Virus record (IMG/VR): IMGVR_UViG_3300021964_008599
Location: 1 to 64,000 of that record
DNA: 64,000 nt
Reading direction: 5' to 3' (one strand)
DNA from: a virus
Position 1 is the first letter of the stretch. The number at the start of each line of letters is the position of its first letter. A program made the translations under genes and the position numbers. A model generated the notes under the pieces. It was not told the DNA's origin. It saw nothing but the letters and a program-made list of their open reading frames with translations, and did not search any database. This document shows, piece by piece, positions 28,107 to 36,793 of the stretch.

Positions 28107-28481
28107 ATGGCAAGACCAAAGAAAAAAGAAATAGTACTAAGTAAGGATTCTGTTTTATCGCTTATGCAAGAAATCTACAACGAACTTGTGGAACAGAGAG
28201 CAACTGCTGTAAGGATACAAAACAAGATGTTAGCCATGTTGAAGGACCCCGAAGATATGACTGTTATTGGTCCCGTCATTAAAGAACAACAAAAAATAAT
28301 AAATGATACCATAGAAAAGAAGCTATCATTATCTAAGTTACAATCAACTATTTGGGAAAAGTCAAACAACAATACTGAAGAGAATTTTAGTCTTTCAGAG
28401 ATTGACGATGATACCTTACAGACATTAATACAAAAAGATATAGATAATGATGATAAAAAAGATGGTTATAAACTAGATTAA
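28107..28481 (+). CDS. Small helical protein, possible late co-activator or small terminase
   Basis: A 124-residue protein starting MARPKKKEIVLSKDSVLSLMQEIYNEL. It is strongly helical with a basic start and an acidic end (DDDTLQTLIQKDIDNDDKKDG). Its place directly after the gp55-like gene and its size recall T4 gp33, the late co-activator; a small terminase subunit (gp16) is an alternative, since none is otherwise seen. Neither is proven. Confidence 0.4.
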   Translation: MARPKKKEIVLSKDSVLSLMQEIYNELVEQRATAVRIQNKMLAMLKDPEDMTVIGPVIKEQQKIINDTIEKKLSLSKLQSTIWEKSNNNTEENFSLSEIDDDTLQTLIQKDIDNDDKKDGYKLD

Positions 28482-28492
28482 ATTTAACCATA

Positions 28493-30445
28493 ATGTCATC
28501 AAATAAAGAAGGTTGGAGAAGTATTAATAGTCAGGTATCCGCTTACAAAACCACTATACAGACAAACGCAAACGAAACAAAGTTTAAAAAAGATTCTTTG
28601 GGTGATAACTTTGCTCAATCAAAGAGTGAGGCTATGAAGCAACTTAACTCTATGGGTGATATTAAACAAAGAGCCCAACAAGAGATAAGAACCACTTTTG
28701 ATGAACTTGTGGATGTTTTTAAAAAGACAATGCCAAACCCAAAAAATACGGGTTCAAGTACTGTAGACTTTTTAATCAAACAAATATTAACAGCCAGTGA
28801 GTCGACAAAATCAAGAATGAGTGAGATTGTCACTGATGAAGTACTTAGTGTCGCGGGGTGTTCTGAAGAACAAACGTTTGACCCTCAAGAAAAAATTTAC
28901 ATTAATGTAGAATCAATTGACTTACGAGAATTATTAAAGAATAGTCCTGATAGTGAACCATGGTCTCTTAGATATGAAAAAGACACCATCAATGTGGGTA
29001 ACACACCATTCTCAATGGACAAGGAGTTATACCATAGACTACAAAATGAAGGTCTTTCTTTTAATCAAGAGTACGGTACGGATTATATTGGAGCATCAGG
29101 TGGTGGTATTTTCGATATAAAGTACGTTACCAGTTATACTAAAAATGGTAATACTTTTTTTGGCGATTTCTATGAAGTTAGTTTAAAAAATAGAATCAAA
29201 GGAAATAATTTAGGAGACTTCTTAAGAGATTATTATGGTTCTATAGACCTAATTAATTTCAATATGATTTCAGTTGAAATCATGAATATGTTAACAAACT
29301 TTATTGATATATCAGGTGGTTTATCAATTGGTCAGAAAGAAGTGCAGACTAAATGGGCCATTATACTACAAAGAATATTAGGTTTATGTTTTGATAGTAC
29401 TAAAGAAATAGACGTTCAAGGAACAGCTAAAGTTGGTCAGTTGGATAATATTGATGAATCGTTTTTTGAGATGTCTTCTGCTGATTTACGTAATATTGAA
29501 AATGATGTTAATAATATGGTTCAAGGTATTACTGAATTTACCGATTGTGATAATCTAAAGTTACCTGTCGACACTCAATCAATTATCAGTTCAATGAAAA
29601 GGGTAAGAGACTTAGATAGTGACAATCCGAAAGAACAAATTGATGAATTTATTAAAACTGTTAATGATTTATCAAAAAACCAAAATTGGTCTTTTAACAT
29701 CCCTAACAGTATCAATCTTAACCTTGATATCGCCATCAACTTAGACCTACTAAGGATTATACCAAAAGGTGCTATGTTAACCATATTAAGCCCAAAAATG
29801 TTATTGGGTCTGTTTATTGTTTTAAAATCAATAAACCCTAATTTTTCAGGTATTATTGACGGATTACAGTCTTTTATAAAAGAGTTTGGAAAATTCATTG
29901 TTAATATGATGAGTAAGATTGCCGCGATTTTTGTTGAGGAACTCTTTAAATTATTAAAGAAAAATCTTAGACTATTAGTTGAGACCTTATTAATTGAGAT
30001 AGTTAAAGAAGCCAAAGATAAAAGAGCGGTTATTATAAGTTCAATAATCTTTATTTTAATACAAACAATTTCAGGTATAATTGACTATCGAGAATGTAAG
30101 AGTCTTGTGGATGAGATACTAAACCTATTAAATTTAGGTGCCGCAGTATTAGGTGTGTCTATACCTTCGTTTGCGTTGGCTGCGAGTTCTTTGTTGGGAG
30201 GTTTTTCACCAACACGAGCAATGGCTGAGATAACTGAGAGGTTAGAAGAATTAGGTATACCAACAGGAGACTTACCGAGTGGGGCACCAAATGTGGCATT
30301 ACCAGCAATCGCGGCACAAATTAAAGGTAGTTATCAAGAACAATTAAAAAATGGTAAGGTTGAGGTTTGGATACCACCATTGGCGGTACCACCTGTTGTT
30401 GCAGGTGCTACTGTACCGAGTAGAGCATCTGGAAAAGCATTTTAA
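28493..30445 (+). CDS. Virion protein, candidate baseplate-hub or tape-measure type
   Basis: A 650-residue protein. N-terminal half is soluble; the C-terminal part (about 425-575) has hydrophobic helices (LLGLFIVLKSI, AVIISSIIFILIQTISGIID, NLGAAVLGVSIPSFALAASSLLGG) and ends with a Pro-rich tail. Hydrophobic helices of this kind occur in proteins that pass into the host membrane on injection. It precedes the gp5-like gene in the same operon. No family match by eye; role inferred from position and layout. Confidence 0.45.
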   Translation: MSSNKEGWRSINSQVSAYKTTIQTNANETKFKKDSLGDNFAQSKSEAMKQLNSMGDIKQRAQQEIRTTFDELVDVFKKTMPNPKNTGSSTVDFLIKQILTASESTKSRMSEIVTDEVLSVAGCSEEQTFDPQEKIYINVESIDLRELLKNSPDSEPWSLRYEKDTINVGNTPFSMDKELYHRLQNEGLSFNQEYGTDYIGASGGGIFDIKYVTSYTKNGNTFFGDFYEVSLKNRIKGNNLGDFLRDYYGSIDLINFNMISVEIMNMLTNFIDISGGLSIGQKEVQTKWAIILQRILGLCFDSTKEIDVQGTAKVGQLDNIDESFFEMSSADLRNIENDVNNMVQGITEFTDCDNLKLPVDTQSIISSMKRVRDLDSDNPKEQIDEFIKTVNDLSKNQNWSFNIPNSINLNLDIAINLDLLRIIPKGAMLTILSPKMLLGLFIVLKSINPNFSGIIDGLQSFIKEFGKFIVNMMSKIAAIFVEELFKLLKKNLRLLVETLLIEIVKEAKDKRAVIISSIIFILIQTISGIIDYRECKSLVDEILNLLNLGAAVLGVSIPSFALAASSLLGGFSPTRAMAEITERLEELGIPTGDLPSGAPNVALPAIAAQIKGSYQEQLKNGKVEVWIPPLAVPPVVAGATVPSRASGKAF

Positions 30446-30447
30446 AA

Positions 30448-30645
30448 ATGGATAAATCGAAATTACAAAATATAATAGTTGAGTATCAATCAAAACCTAA
30501 TAAGGATTTGATTGAAGCGATGGATTTCCTACAAAATGATTTTGAGGAAACTAAAAAGTTAATTATTAAACTCACCAAACATTTAGACGGTACTGAATTG
30601 GTGTATAATAAAATCTTAAAAGAGTACAAAAAAAGAACTAAGTAA
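30448..30645 (+). CDS. Small helical protein of the tail operon
   Basis: A 65-residue, fully helical, Lys/Glu-rich protein (DFLQNDFEETKKLIIKLTKHL), likely a coiled coil. It is 2 bases after the 650-residue gene and overlaps the gp5-like gene by 1 base, so it is translated with baseplate components. Function unknown. Confidence 0.5.
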   Translation: MDKSKLQNIIVEYQSKPNKDLIEAMDFLQNDFEETKKLIIKLTKHLDGTELVYNKILKEYKKRTK

Positions 30646-32252
30646 TGGGAGACCCTAAGTATAACAATAGAATTATTTATATCGGTGAATGTATTGACAA
30701 TAGAGACCCAATGGGTTTGGGTAGGATACGTGCGATTTTAAAGACGGAGAACACCTCAGACCGAGAAAAAAGTGCCAATGCAAACAATAGACAAGAAGCC
30801 GAAAATTACAAAGGTAAATGGTCGGATAAAGACCCATTTGTAATTAAACCGTTACTTCCTGTGTTTTTAAATACGGTTCCCAAAACTAATGAAAATAAAA
30901 ATGGTGGAGAATATATTCACATATTTTATTCAAATCCTGACGATAAGGCTAATAAAGATAAATTTTATGTTGGTGGTGTATTTTCATCATTAACAAAATT
31001 AAAAATGCAACCTTATTCCGATGCTGTACAAGATTTAAATCAGGGAAGTAGGAATAAAAAAGATAAATCTCTTCGTGACCCTGAAACATTAAAATGTTAT
31101 GAAGCAATTAATGAGGGGGTCTACTCACTACCTGATGATGTATCTATCGATGGTAGAGGAAGTGCCGATTTAGTTTTAAGAGATAATCACGTTATTTTAA
31201 GAGCTGGTAAATATGTCGGTGACCCACAACCTAACACTTATCCTGTTGCCAACCCTAATCGTGCCTTCGTACAGTTAAGTAAATTTAAGACAAAATCAGA
31301 ATATGGTTTACCTGAAAAATTTTATAGGTTTGAATTTAAACATAAACCAATTAACCTATTAATTGAATACACATTAACTAACCCTGATAATACCAGAAAC
31401 AAATTATCAGGAGCAATATATATTTACCAACTTAACCCATTAAAAAACACATCAACAGCGTCAAAAACAAACACAGAAAGCTTTAACATTAAAACTGAAT
31501 TAGTAGATGTTGAAGATAAAGCGTTGTTAAAACAATTTATCTTTAGAGGATTATCTAATTTTGAATTAACTAATACAATTAATAAATTCATACAAGGTGT
31601 TGTTGATGGTGAAATACCTTATTTACAAAACCTAGAACCTTTAGGTCCTTTTAAATTATCTTCGTTTGTCAATCCTAATAATAGATTTCCAATATATTTT
31701 AGACCACAAACTAGTTTATATGAAAAGTTAACTTCACAAGATTCACAAACACAAGAAAAATTAAATATTGGTAACCTAATGTCAGGTATTAAAGCTATTG
31801 ATAGTGATGGGACACCTGGATATGGTTTAATTTATGATGACAGTAAAAGAGGAACTGTGCCGTTTAAACCTAAAGAAGAAACGAGAATAGACAAAAATAT
31901 TAAATTGGTTAACAATACTGCAGCCATAATGGGTGGTGATGAAATTTATTTGTTATCACATAAGTCAGTTAAAAAAGGTGCAGGTAAAATAGATTTAGGT
32001 GGTACACTATACGGTATAGAAGAAAACAAATTATCTGACGATATCGAACCAAAAACATCATCAGTAGTTAGAGGTGAAGAGTTAATACAATTACTAAACA
32101 TGATGGTTGACTTCATGGTGAGTCATGTTCACCCTTATCACGGAATGGTTCCCGATTCAAAATCTCAATCAGGAATAACCGCTGACAAACTATTAACGGA
32201 ACTGGAAGCAGCAAAAGAAAAAATATTAAACAAGTATATTCGTATAAACTAA
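30645..32252 (+). CDS. gp5-like baseplate hub protein
   Basis: A 535-residue protein. The N-terminal ~8-120 segment (YIGECIDNRDPMGLGRIRAIL, then DPFVIKPLLPVFLNTVP) is an OB-fold as in the T4 gp5/VgrG hub. The C-terminal part (GGDEIYLLSHKSVKKG, then VDFMVSHVHPYHGM) matches the end of gp5-like proteins in marine T4-like phages. No lysozyme catalytic domain is seen between them, unlike T4 gp5, so cell-wall digestion must be done by another protein. Confidence 0.7.
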   Translation: MGDPKYNNRIIYIGECIDNRDPMGLGRIRAILKTENTSDREKSANANNRQEAENYKGKWSDKDPFVIKPLLPVFLNTVPKTNENKNGGEYIHIFYSNPDDKANKDKFYVGGVFSSLTKLKMQPYSDAVQDLNQGSRNKKDKSLRDPETLKCYEAINEGVYSLPDDVSIDGRGSADLVLRDNHVILRAGKYVGDPQPNTYPVANPNRAFVQLSKFKTKSEYGLPEKFYRFEFKHKPINLLIEYTLTNPDNTRNKLSGAIYIYQLNPLKNTSTASKTNTESFNIKTELVDVEDKALLKQFIFRGLSNFELTNTINKFIQGVVDGEIPYLQNLEPLGPFKLSSFVNPNNRFPIYFRPQTSLYEKLTSQDSQTQEKLNIGNLMSGIKAIDSDGTPGYGLIYDDSKRGTVPFKPKEETRIDKNIKLVNNTAAIMGGDEIYLLSHKSVKKGAGKIDLGGTLYGIEENKLSDDIEPKTSSVVRGEELIQLLNMMVDFMVSHVHPYHGMVPDSKSQSGITADKLLTELEAAKEKILNKYIRIN

Positions 32253-32253
32253 G

Positions 32254-32261
32254 TATTTATA
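32254..32261 (+). promoter_or_regulatory. Late-promoter-like box TATTTATA
   Basis: TATTTATA follows the upstream stop codon directly and is 12 bases (TAAAAAGAATAT) before the ATG at 32274. Confidence 0.6.
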
Positions 32262-32273
32262 TAAAAAGAATAT

Positions 32274-33743
32274 ATGTCAGTTTACAAATCATATTTTAAT
32301 AGAAACAATACCTTAGTTTTTAATTCATACACTAACACAGGTAGAAATCCTATTGTTGAATTGTTTTTCGGTAGGGTAGATAATGTACTCATACCTAAAG
32401 GGTATAGTCGTTTTATCTTCGATATAGACCTATCACAACTTCAGGATAAGATATCTAATGGTGAAATATCTACAGGGTGTTCAAAAAATATGTCACACAT
32501 CTTACGTATGACCAATACATCAGCATTTGATGAAGAATTACTAAACGATAAATGGTCAAATGGTAGAAGAAGAGCAACGTCTTTTGATTTAGTATTATTT
32601 AGAATACCTAAAACATCAGGTTCAACAGGTGACTCTCAAGTATGGGATGAAGGTGTGGGATATGATTATTATGATTTTAGCCAAATTCCAACTGACAAAT
32701 CTTATTCTAATCGACCGTCAAACTGGTACGAAGCTCAAACAATTAAAAATTGGTCGTTAAATGGGATATACGATAACGAAAACAATCAAACAATTTCAGG
32801 ATTAAACTTTAGCGGTTTAACTATTGTAGATACTCAACACTTTGAGTTTGGTAATGAAGATATTGAGTTTGATATGACTGACGAAATTAACAACATTCTT
32901 ACAGGTGCAACTACAGGTGTTACAGGATGGGGTGTTGCGTTTTATCCTCAAGTTGAGAATATTACAGGTCTTACTGAAAACTATTCAGTAGGTTTCTTCT
33001 CTCGTCATACACAAACATTTTACGAACCTTACTTAGAAACAACATATGACGATTTAATTCAAGACGATAGAAATATATTCTACGCAGAAAAAAACAACAA
33101 ACTTTACTTATATAGTTACAGTTTTGGTAACCCTCAAAATTTTGATTCAAACCCAACTGTAGATATTTTAGATTTAAATGGTAACGTTGTTGATGGATTT
33201 ACTGATTTACCTACATGTCAGGTTACTAATGGTGTTTACGAAGTTGAAGTTAGTGGTCTTACCGCATCAACAGTACCGTGTATGTATTATGATGTATGGA
33301 AGGGTCTTAGTGTCGATGGTGTTGATTTAAATAATGTTGAAAACGAATTTGTTATTAATGACCTTTCAGGATATTACCAAATAGGTTCAACAACAAATGA
33401 ACCTTCATTGTATGGTTTTGACTTTTACGGCATAAAACAGGATGAGAAGATTTTAGGCACTGACACCAGAAAAGTTAACGTTGTTTTAAAGAAGGCATAT
33501 ACTACAAATGAAGTGTTGAATAAAGTAGACGCGTATTACAGAATCTATGTTAGAGAAGGTAAAACTGAAGTACAGGTTCAAGATTGGACAGAATTAAATA
33601 GAACACCAGATGGTCATTATTTTATATTACACACGGACGATAAGATACCTAATGAATATTTTATTGATTTAAAAGTGATTACCGACCGAGAGGTTAATAC
33701 TTATAAAAGAGAATTAAAATTCCAAATTGTTAATAGAAAATGA
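32274..33743 (+). CDS. Virion structural protein, beta-rich
   Basis: A 489-residue protein without enzyme motifs. Residues ~25-250 contain alternating strands and long loops, ending SVGFFSRHTQTFYEPYLETTYDD, which recalls the DNRLRE/disaggregatase-type beta fold found on cell and phage surfaces. The C-terminal ~280-489 looks like two Ig-like beta domains. It follows the gp5-like gene with its own late box, so a baseplate or tail-tip part is likely. Family call uncertain. Confidence 0.5.
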   Translation: MSVYKSYFNRNNTLVFNSYTNTGRNPIVELFFGRVDNVLIPKGYSRFIFDIDLSQLQDKISNGEISTGCSKNMSHILRMTNTSAFDEELLNDKWSNGRRRATSFDLVLFRIPKTSGSTGDSQVWDEGVGYDYYDFSQIPTDKSYSNRPSNWYEAQTIKNWSLNGIYDNENNQTISGLNFSGLTIVDTQHFEFGNEDIEFDMTDEINNILTGATTGVTGWGVAFYPQVENITGLTENYSVGFFSRHTQTFYEPYLETTYDDLIQDDRNIFYAEKNNKLYLYSYSFGNPQNFDSNPTVDILDLNGNVVDGFTDLPTCQVTNGVYEVEVSGLTASTVPCMYYDVWKGLSVDGVDLNNVENEFVINDLSGYYQIGSTTNEPSLYGFDFYGIKQDEKILGTDTRKVNVVLKKAYTTNEVLNKVDAYYRIYVREGKTEVQVQDWTELNRTPDGHYFILHTDDKIPNEYFIDLKVITDREVNTYKRELKFQIVNRK

Positions 33744-34003
33744 AAAAGGTAACCATCACAGAGTCAGATTTAATTGAGATTATTACAAGAGTAATCAACG
33801 AAAAGAAAAAATCCAAAAAGAAAAAAAAGAAGAAAAAGGACACAACATTGTGTTCACGTGGTAAAAACGCTGCAAAGGCTAAATATGAAGTCTACCCATC
33901 GGCATATGCTAATGGTTACGCAGTACAAGTATGTAAAGGTAAGATGCCAGGTCTGGACGGAAAAAAAAGATGTTCAGGAAAGTATTGTTCAGGTAAAAAA
34001 TAA
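33740..34003 (+). CDS. Lys-rich small protein with putative capsid-targeting N-terminus
   Basis: An 87-residue, highly basic protein. The N-terminus (TITESDLIEIITRVINE) is the shared helix ending in I-N-E also found at 59036 and 60816 genes, then a run of Lys, then CSRGKNAAKAKYEVYPSAYA and KRCSGKYCSGKK. The Lys run and Cys pairs suggest DNA binding inside the head. If the phage protease cuts after the E, the basic part would be the mature form. Overlaps its upstream gene by 4 bases. Confidence 0.6.
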   Translation: MKKVTITESDLIEIITRVINEKKKSKKKKKKKKDTTLCSRGKNAAKAKYEVYPSAYANGYAVQVCKGKMPGLDGKKRCSGKYCSGKK

Positions 34004-34015
34004 TACTTATATTTG
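33985..34015 (+). promoter_or_regulatory. Host-type promoter
   Basis: TTG at 33985-33987, 20-base spacer, TATATTTG at 34008-34015, matching the Bacteroidota vegetative consensus. It overlaps the end of the Lys-rich gene and drives the small ORF at 34039. Confidence 0.7.
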
Positions 34016-34038
34016 TAAAAAGTTTACAACAAAAAAAA

Positions 34039-34230
34039 ATGTCATACAGCACCACTACCTATCAACTGATTAAAAAATCTAAGGATTTATCAGAAAAAGT
34101 CATATTAGAAACAGACGCATCTACAATAGAGAGAGCCATGGATTATTTCTACATGTTAAAACCAAAATCTTACGGAAATAAAAAATATTCTATTAGAATT
34201 AAAAAGAGAGAAACGACTCTATCTTATTGA
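34039..34230 (+). CDS. Small hypothetical protein under a host-type promoter
   Basis: A 63-residue basic protein (ends KKYSIRIKKRETTLSY) without known motif. It has its own host-type promoter and an A-rich leader, unlike its late neighbours, so it is probably expressed early. Its 3' end overlaps the convergent cupin gene by 12 bases. Confidence 0.5.
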   Translation: MSYSTTTYQLIKKSKDLSEKVILETDASTIERAMDYFYMLKPKSYGNKKYSIRIKKRETTLSY

Positions 34231-34770
34231 TTTAGATATCACCCACTTGTAACCGATATCACCACCGTGAGTTAACCAATCCACATATTCTTTGTGTTGC
34301 TCAGGTTTACCTTTAAATGATTCATTAAGACTTACGTTATTTTTCTTTGAGTCAAAAAAGTTTTTTAGATAAGATAATTCTTCTTCATTAACAACACCTC
34401 TTTCAATAATCATAACCATCTTTTTATTAAGTGATTGACCCTTTCTTGAATACATAATACCTTTTTTCATTTCAGAAATTACAGGTTTAGGTATCCTAAT
34501 TAATCCATTATTTTCCATAATAACGATTTTAAGGTCACCAGTACCCTTAAATACTCTGTGGTATGTACCTTTAGGTATGAAGTATTTTTGACCTTCTTGC
34601 AAGTCCTGAGGTATCTCCTCGTCCATTTGTAACTTCCAACCCTTACCTGACTCAACAAAAACAATACGGTCGTATTGGTCTTTGTGCCATTTTAACTCAT
34701 CAGTATCTACAGATTCACTGAATACCCTTCTAAATTTATTATATGATATATGTTGATTAGAATAGACCAT
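34219..34770 (-). CDS. Cupin-like protein
   Basis: Single-domain cupin of 183 residues from the ATG at 34768-34770, which overlaps the upstream stop as TAATG (a longer reading would need a TTG start). The core is WHKDQYDRIVFVESGKGWKL ... GQKYFIPKGTYHRVF, with H at the cupin motif 1 and motif 2 (PxGxxH) positions. The N-terminal FRRVFSESV again shows a hydrophobic-x-E cut-like site. The ligand or metal is unknown. Probably a virion or metabolic accessory protein. Confidence 0.6.
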   Translation of the reverse strand: MVYSNQHISYNKFRRVFSESVDTDELKWHKDQYDRIVFVESGKGWKLQMDEEIPQDLQEGQKYFIPKGTYHRVFKGTGDLKIVIMENNGLIRIPKPVISEMKKGIMYSRKGQSLNKKMVMIIERGVVNEEELSYLKNFFDSKKNNVSLNESFKGKPEQHKEYVDWLTHGGDIGYKWVISKSIR

Positions 34771-36002
34771 TACCAAAATCTTCCTGAAACATTCTTACCG
34801 AAATCTTTATGGGCTCTACACGCCCAATAACCTGCCTTAGTTTTATCTTTTTTCTTTGCACATTGGTGTCTTGCTGCGAATGACTTACGAGCAGCAGGGT
34901 CATTCCACTTGGCAGTCATAACAGGGGAACCGTAACTTACCTTTTTAATCTTACCTGTTTTAGGATTACGTACATAAACATACCACTTCTTAGGACCACC
35001 ACTCTTAGGTTTACCTAATTCTACTTTCTTACCCTTATACTCCGCCTCCGACAAACCAAATATTTTTTTAGCCATAGGATTTAAGTTTGATGGTTTAATA
35101 AGTTTTGCTGGGATGGTTTTAGCTTTGGCTCTAAGTGCTTTTTGAGCTCTGTGGTTACCATCAAGTATCCATTGTATTTTATTTTGCTCGTCCACCATTA
35201 CTAAAATGGGGTATTGAGTTGAAATTTCTACTTGAGATATTCGTTCAATTTCTTCAGGATTATCATCCCAATTTAAAACTATTGGAGCTAATTTTTCTGT
35301 AGGTAAGTTTACAATTTTAATATTTTTAGTTAATTCTAAAATATCTTGTAATGTAATAATTTCATTATCAGCACCTATCCAAGATGTATCTGCCCCTTGC
35401 TCATTTACCATTGGGAAATCTAAAGGTAGTCTCTCACCTTCATACATAAAGAACTTACCTCTTTCAGATTCCAATAGTTCAATATCCTCTTCAGACCAAT
35501 TACCATAACCCTCATTATAAAGTTTACGTGCTTCATTTATTACGTTAAAATATTTTGGACTACCATATCTGAATAAGTTTTCATCCAATGAAATTTTATT
35601 ATCCATGTGATATTGTAATTCTTCAGAAATAACAGATTTGTCATGTTCTAATACCAAATTAACCAATCGGTCAATCGATTCATTTTTCTTTTTGTAATTT
35701 TTCACTTTAATACGTGTTGGCTTTTGACCTTTACCTGTCTGAGTGTCTTTTTTTTCCTTTTCTCTTTTTCTACGACAAGCAGAGTCTTTTTCCTTTTGAG
35801 ACATCTTACCCGCAACACCCGCACCACGACATACAGGATATGCACCTTCATCGGCATCTTTTCTTCCACAAGGAGGGTGACCTCCACCTTTCTTTTTCTT
35901 ACAGATGTTTACCCACGGACCTTTAGGTTGTGAAGAACCTTTCTTTTTTTTCTTTTTACCGAACCATACGGCCAAATCTTCTGATAAAATATATTCACTC
36001 AT
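34770..36002 (-). CDS. ParB/Srx-like domain fused to Lys/Cys-rich phage domains (DUF5872-like)
   Basis: A 410-residue protein. Residues ~17-100: Lys-rich with WVNICKKKKGGGHPPCGRK and repeated Cys, a DUF5872-type DNA- or metal-binding module. ~225-320: ILDGNHRAQKALRAKAKTIP, the GxHR motif of ParB/sulfiredoxin-type domains. ~335-410: WYVYVRNPKTGKIKKVSYG and ARHQCAKKKDKTKAGYWACR, another module common in marine phages. ParB-like domains can be nucleases or CTPases. The combination suggests a DNA-binding protein, possibly packaged. Confidence 0.6.
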   Translation of the reverse strand: MSEYILSEDLAVWFGKKKKKKGSSQPKGPWVNICKKKKGGGHPPCGRKDADEGAYPVCRGAGVAGKMSQKEKDSACRRKREKEKKDTQTGKGQKPTRIKVKNYKKKNESIDRLVNLVLEHDKSVISEELQYHMDNKISLDENLFRYGSPKYFNVINEARKLYNEGYGNWSEEDIELLESERGKFFMYEGERLPLDFPMVNEQGADTSWIGADNEIITLQDILELTKNIKIVNLPTEKLAPIVLNWDDNPEEIERISQVEISTQYPILVMVDEQNKIQWILDGNHRAQKALRAKAKTIPAKLIKPSNLNPMAKKIFGLSEAEYKGKKVELGKPKSGGPKKWYVYVRNPKTGKIKKVSYGSPVMTAKWNDPAARKSFAARHQCAKKKDKTKAGYWACRAHKDFGKNVSGRFW

Positions 36003-36035
36003 GCTTGATTATTGTTATAATTTACTTATCTATTA

Positions 36036-36043
36036 GATAAATA
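36036..36043 (-). promoter_or_regulatory. Late-promoter-like box TATTTATC
   Basis: On the minus strand TATTTATC is followed by TAATAGATAAG; it is 33 bases before the ATG at 36002, farther than most copies. Confidence 0.4.
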
Positions 36044-36080
36044 TAACTGAGAATAAACTTTTCACTTAAATAAGAAAAAA

Positions 36081-36491
36081 ATGGCTAGACCTAAAAAAAC
36101 AGAGACTACGGCTTCAGAAACAAAAAAGCCAACAACTCGTAAATCAAGAACTAAAAAAACTGAAACTGCACCTGTAGAGGAGCAAGTAAATGAAGTGTTA
36201 GAAGAAACACCTCAAACGGAAGAAACACCTCAAACGGAAGAACCAAAACCAATCGGTACATTGTTCAACGTAATTAACTATAATAATGTTGAAGACTTAG
36301 ACCGTTTCATTCAAAACCTAACTCAAGACCAAGCATTGTACTGTGTTATACAAGCCGCAAGAGCGGGACATCAAAGAAGTGTATATGGAATGGAAGAGTC
36401 AGAAGTTGTTTCAAAAGCAATTAGGGTATTAACTACTCCACCTGCTGAACAACAACAAGAAGTACCTGAACCTGAGGTTCACAAAGCTTAA
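36081..36491 (+). CDS. Basic/acidic hypothetical protein
   Basis: A 136-residue protein. N-terminal tail is Lys/Arg/Thr-rich (RPKKTETT ... TTRKSRTKK), followed by a perfect direct repeat (two copies of EETPQT), then a folded ~60-residue domain (LFNVINYNNVEDLDRFIQNL) and a Pro/Glu end. The basic tail may bind nucleic acid. A strong terminator follows at 36509-36534. Function unknown. Confidence 0.5.
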   Translation: MARPKKTETTASETKKPTTRKSRTKKTETAPVEEQVNEVLEETPQTEETPQTEEPKPIGTLFNVINYNNVEDLDRFIQNLTQDQALYCVIQAARAGHQRSVYGMEESEVVSKAIRVLTTPPAEQQQEVPEPEVHKA

Positions 36492-36508
36492 CCAATTAAA
36501 CTTAATTG

Positions 36509-36534
36509 AAGGGGACGTAATTGTCCCCTTTTTT
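36509..36534 (+). terminator. Rho-independent terminator
   Basis: AAGGGGAC-GTAATT-GTCCCCTT stem loop followed by T residues, right after the gene ending at 36491. Confidence 0.85.
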
Positions 36535-36547
36535 ATGCAAAAAAACT

Positions 36548-36739
36548 ATGGATAGAAAAGATGTAAGTTCAAGAATTTGTAAATTATCAACAGAAGTTAC
36601 AATCGCAGTAATAAATGGTCATAGACCACACGACCATGATAAGTTTAGAGAACACCGAAGAGAGTTGGCTGAATTAAGATGTAAATATTTTGGTGAAGAA
36701 TCCAAAATATGTAAAACTGAAAGAAAAAACTTTAGGTAG
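36548..36739 (+). CDS. Small hypothetical protein
   Basis: A 63-residue protein starting MDRKDVSSRICKL at 36548. A longer reading frame from a TTG at 36521 lies inside the terminator and is unlikely. It is rich in His, Arg and Lys (NGHRPHDHDKFREHRREL) with two Cys. No match; function unknown. A bidirectional terminator follows. Confidence 0.5.
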   Translation: MDRKDVSSRICKLSTEVTIAVINGHRPHDHDKFREHRRELAELRCKYFGEESKICKTERKNFR

Positions 36740-36749
36740 TTAAATAAAA

Positions 36750-36773
36750 AAAGGGGACCAAATGGTCCCCTTT
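36750..36773. terminator. Bidirectional terminator between small gene and major capsid gene
   Basis: AAAGGGGACCA-AA-TGGTCCCCTTT, an 11-bp stem with A-rich and T-rich flanks, between convergent genes. It shares the GGGGAC core with the terminator at 36509. Confidence 0.85.
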
Positions 36774-36793
36774 AATATAGATTTTAAGATATA

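Noticed and set aside
34771-34776. TTG start two codons upstream for the cupin gene
   Set aside because: The ATG at 34770 overlaps the upstream stop as TAATG, a standard coupling arrangement.
36521-36547. Longer start (TTG) for the small gene ending at 36739
   Set aside because: It begins inside a strong terminator; ATG at 36548 gives a compact protein.
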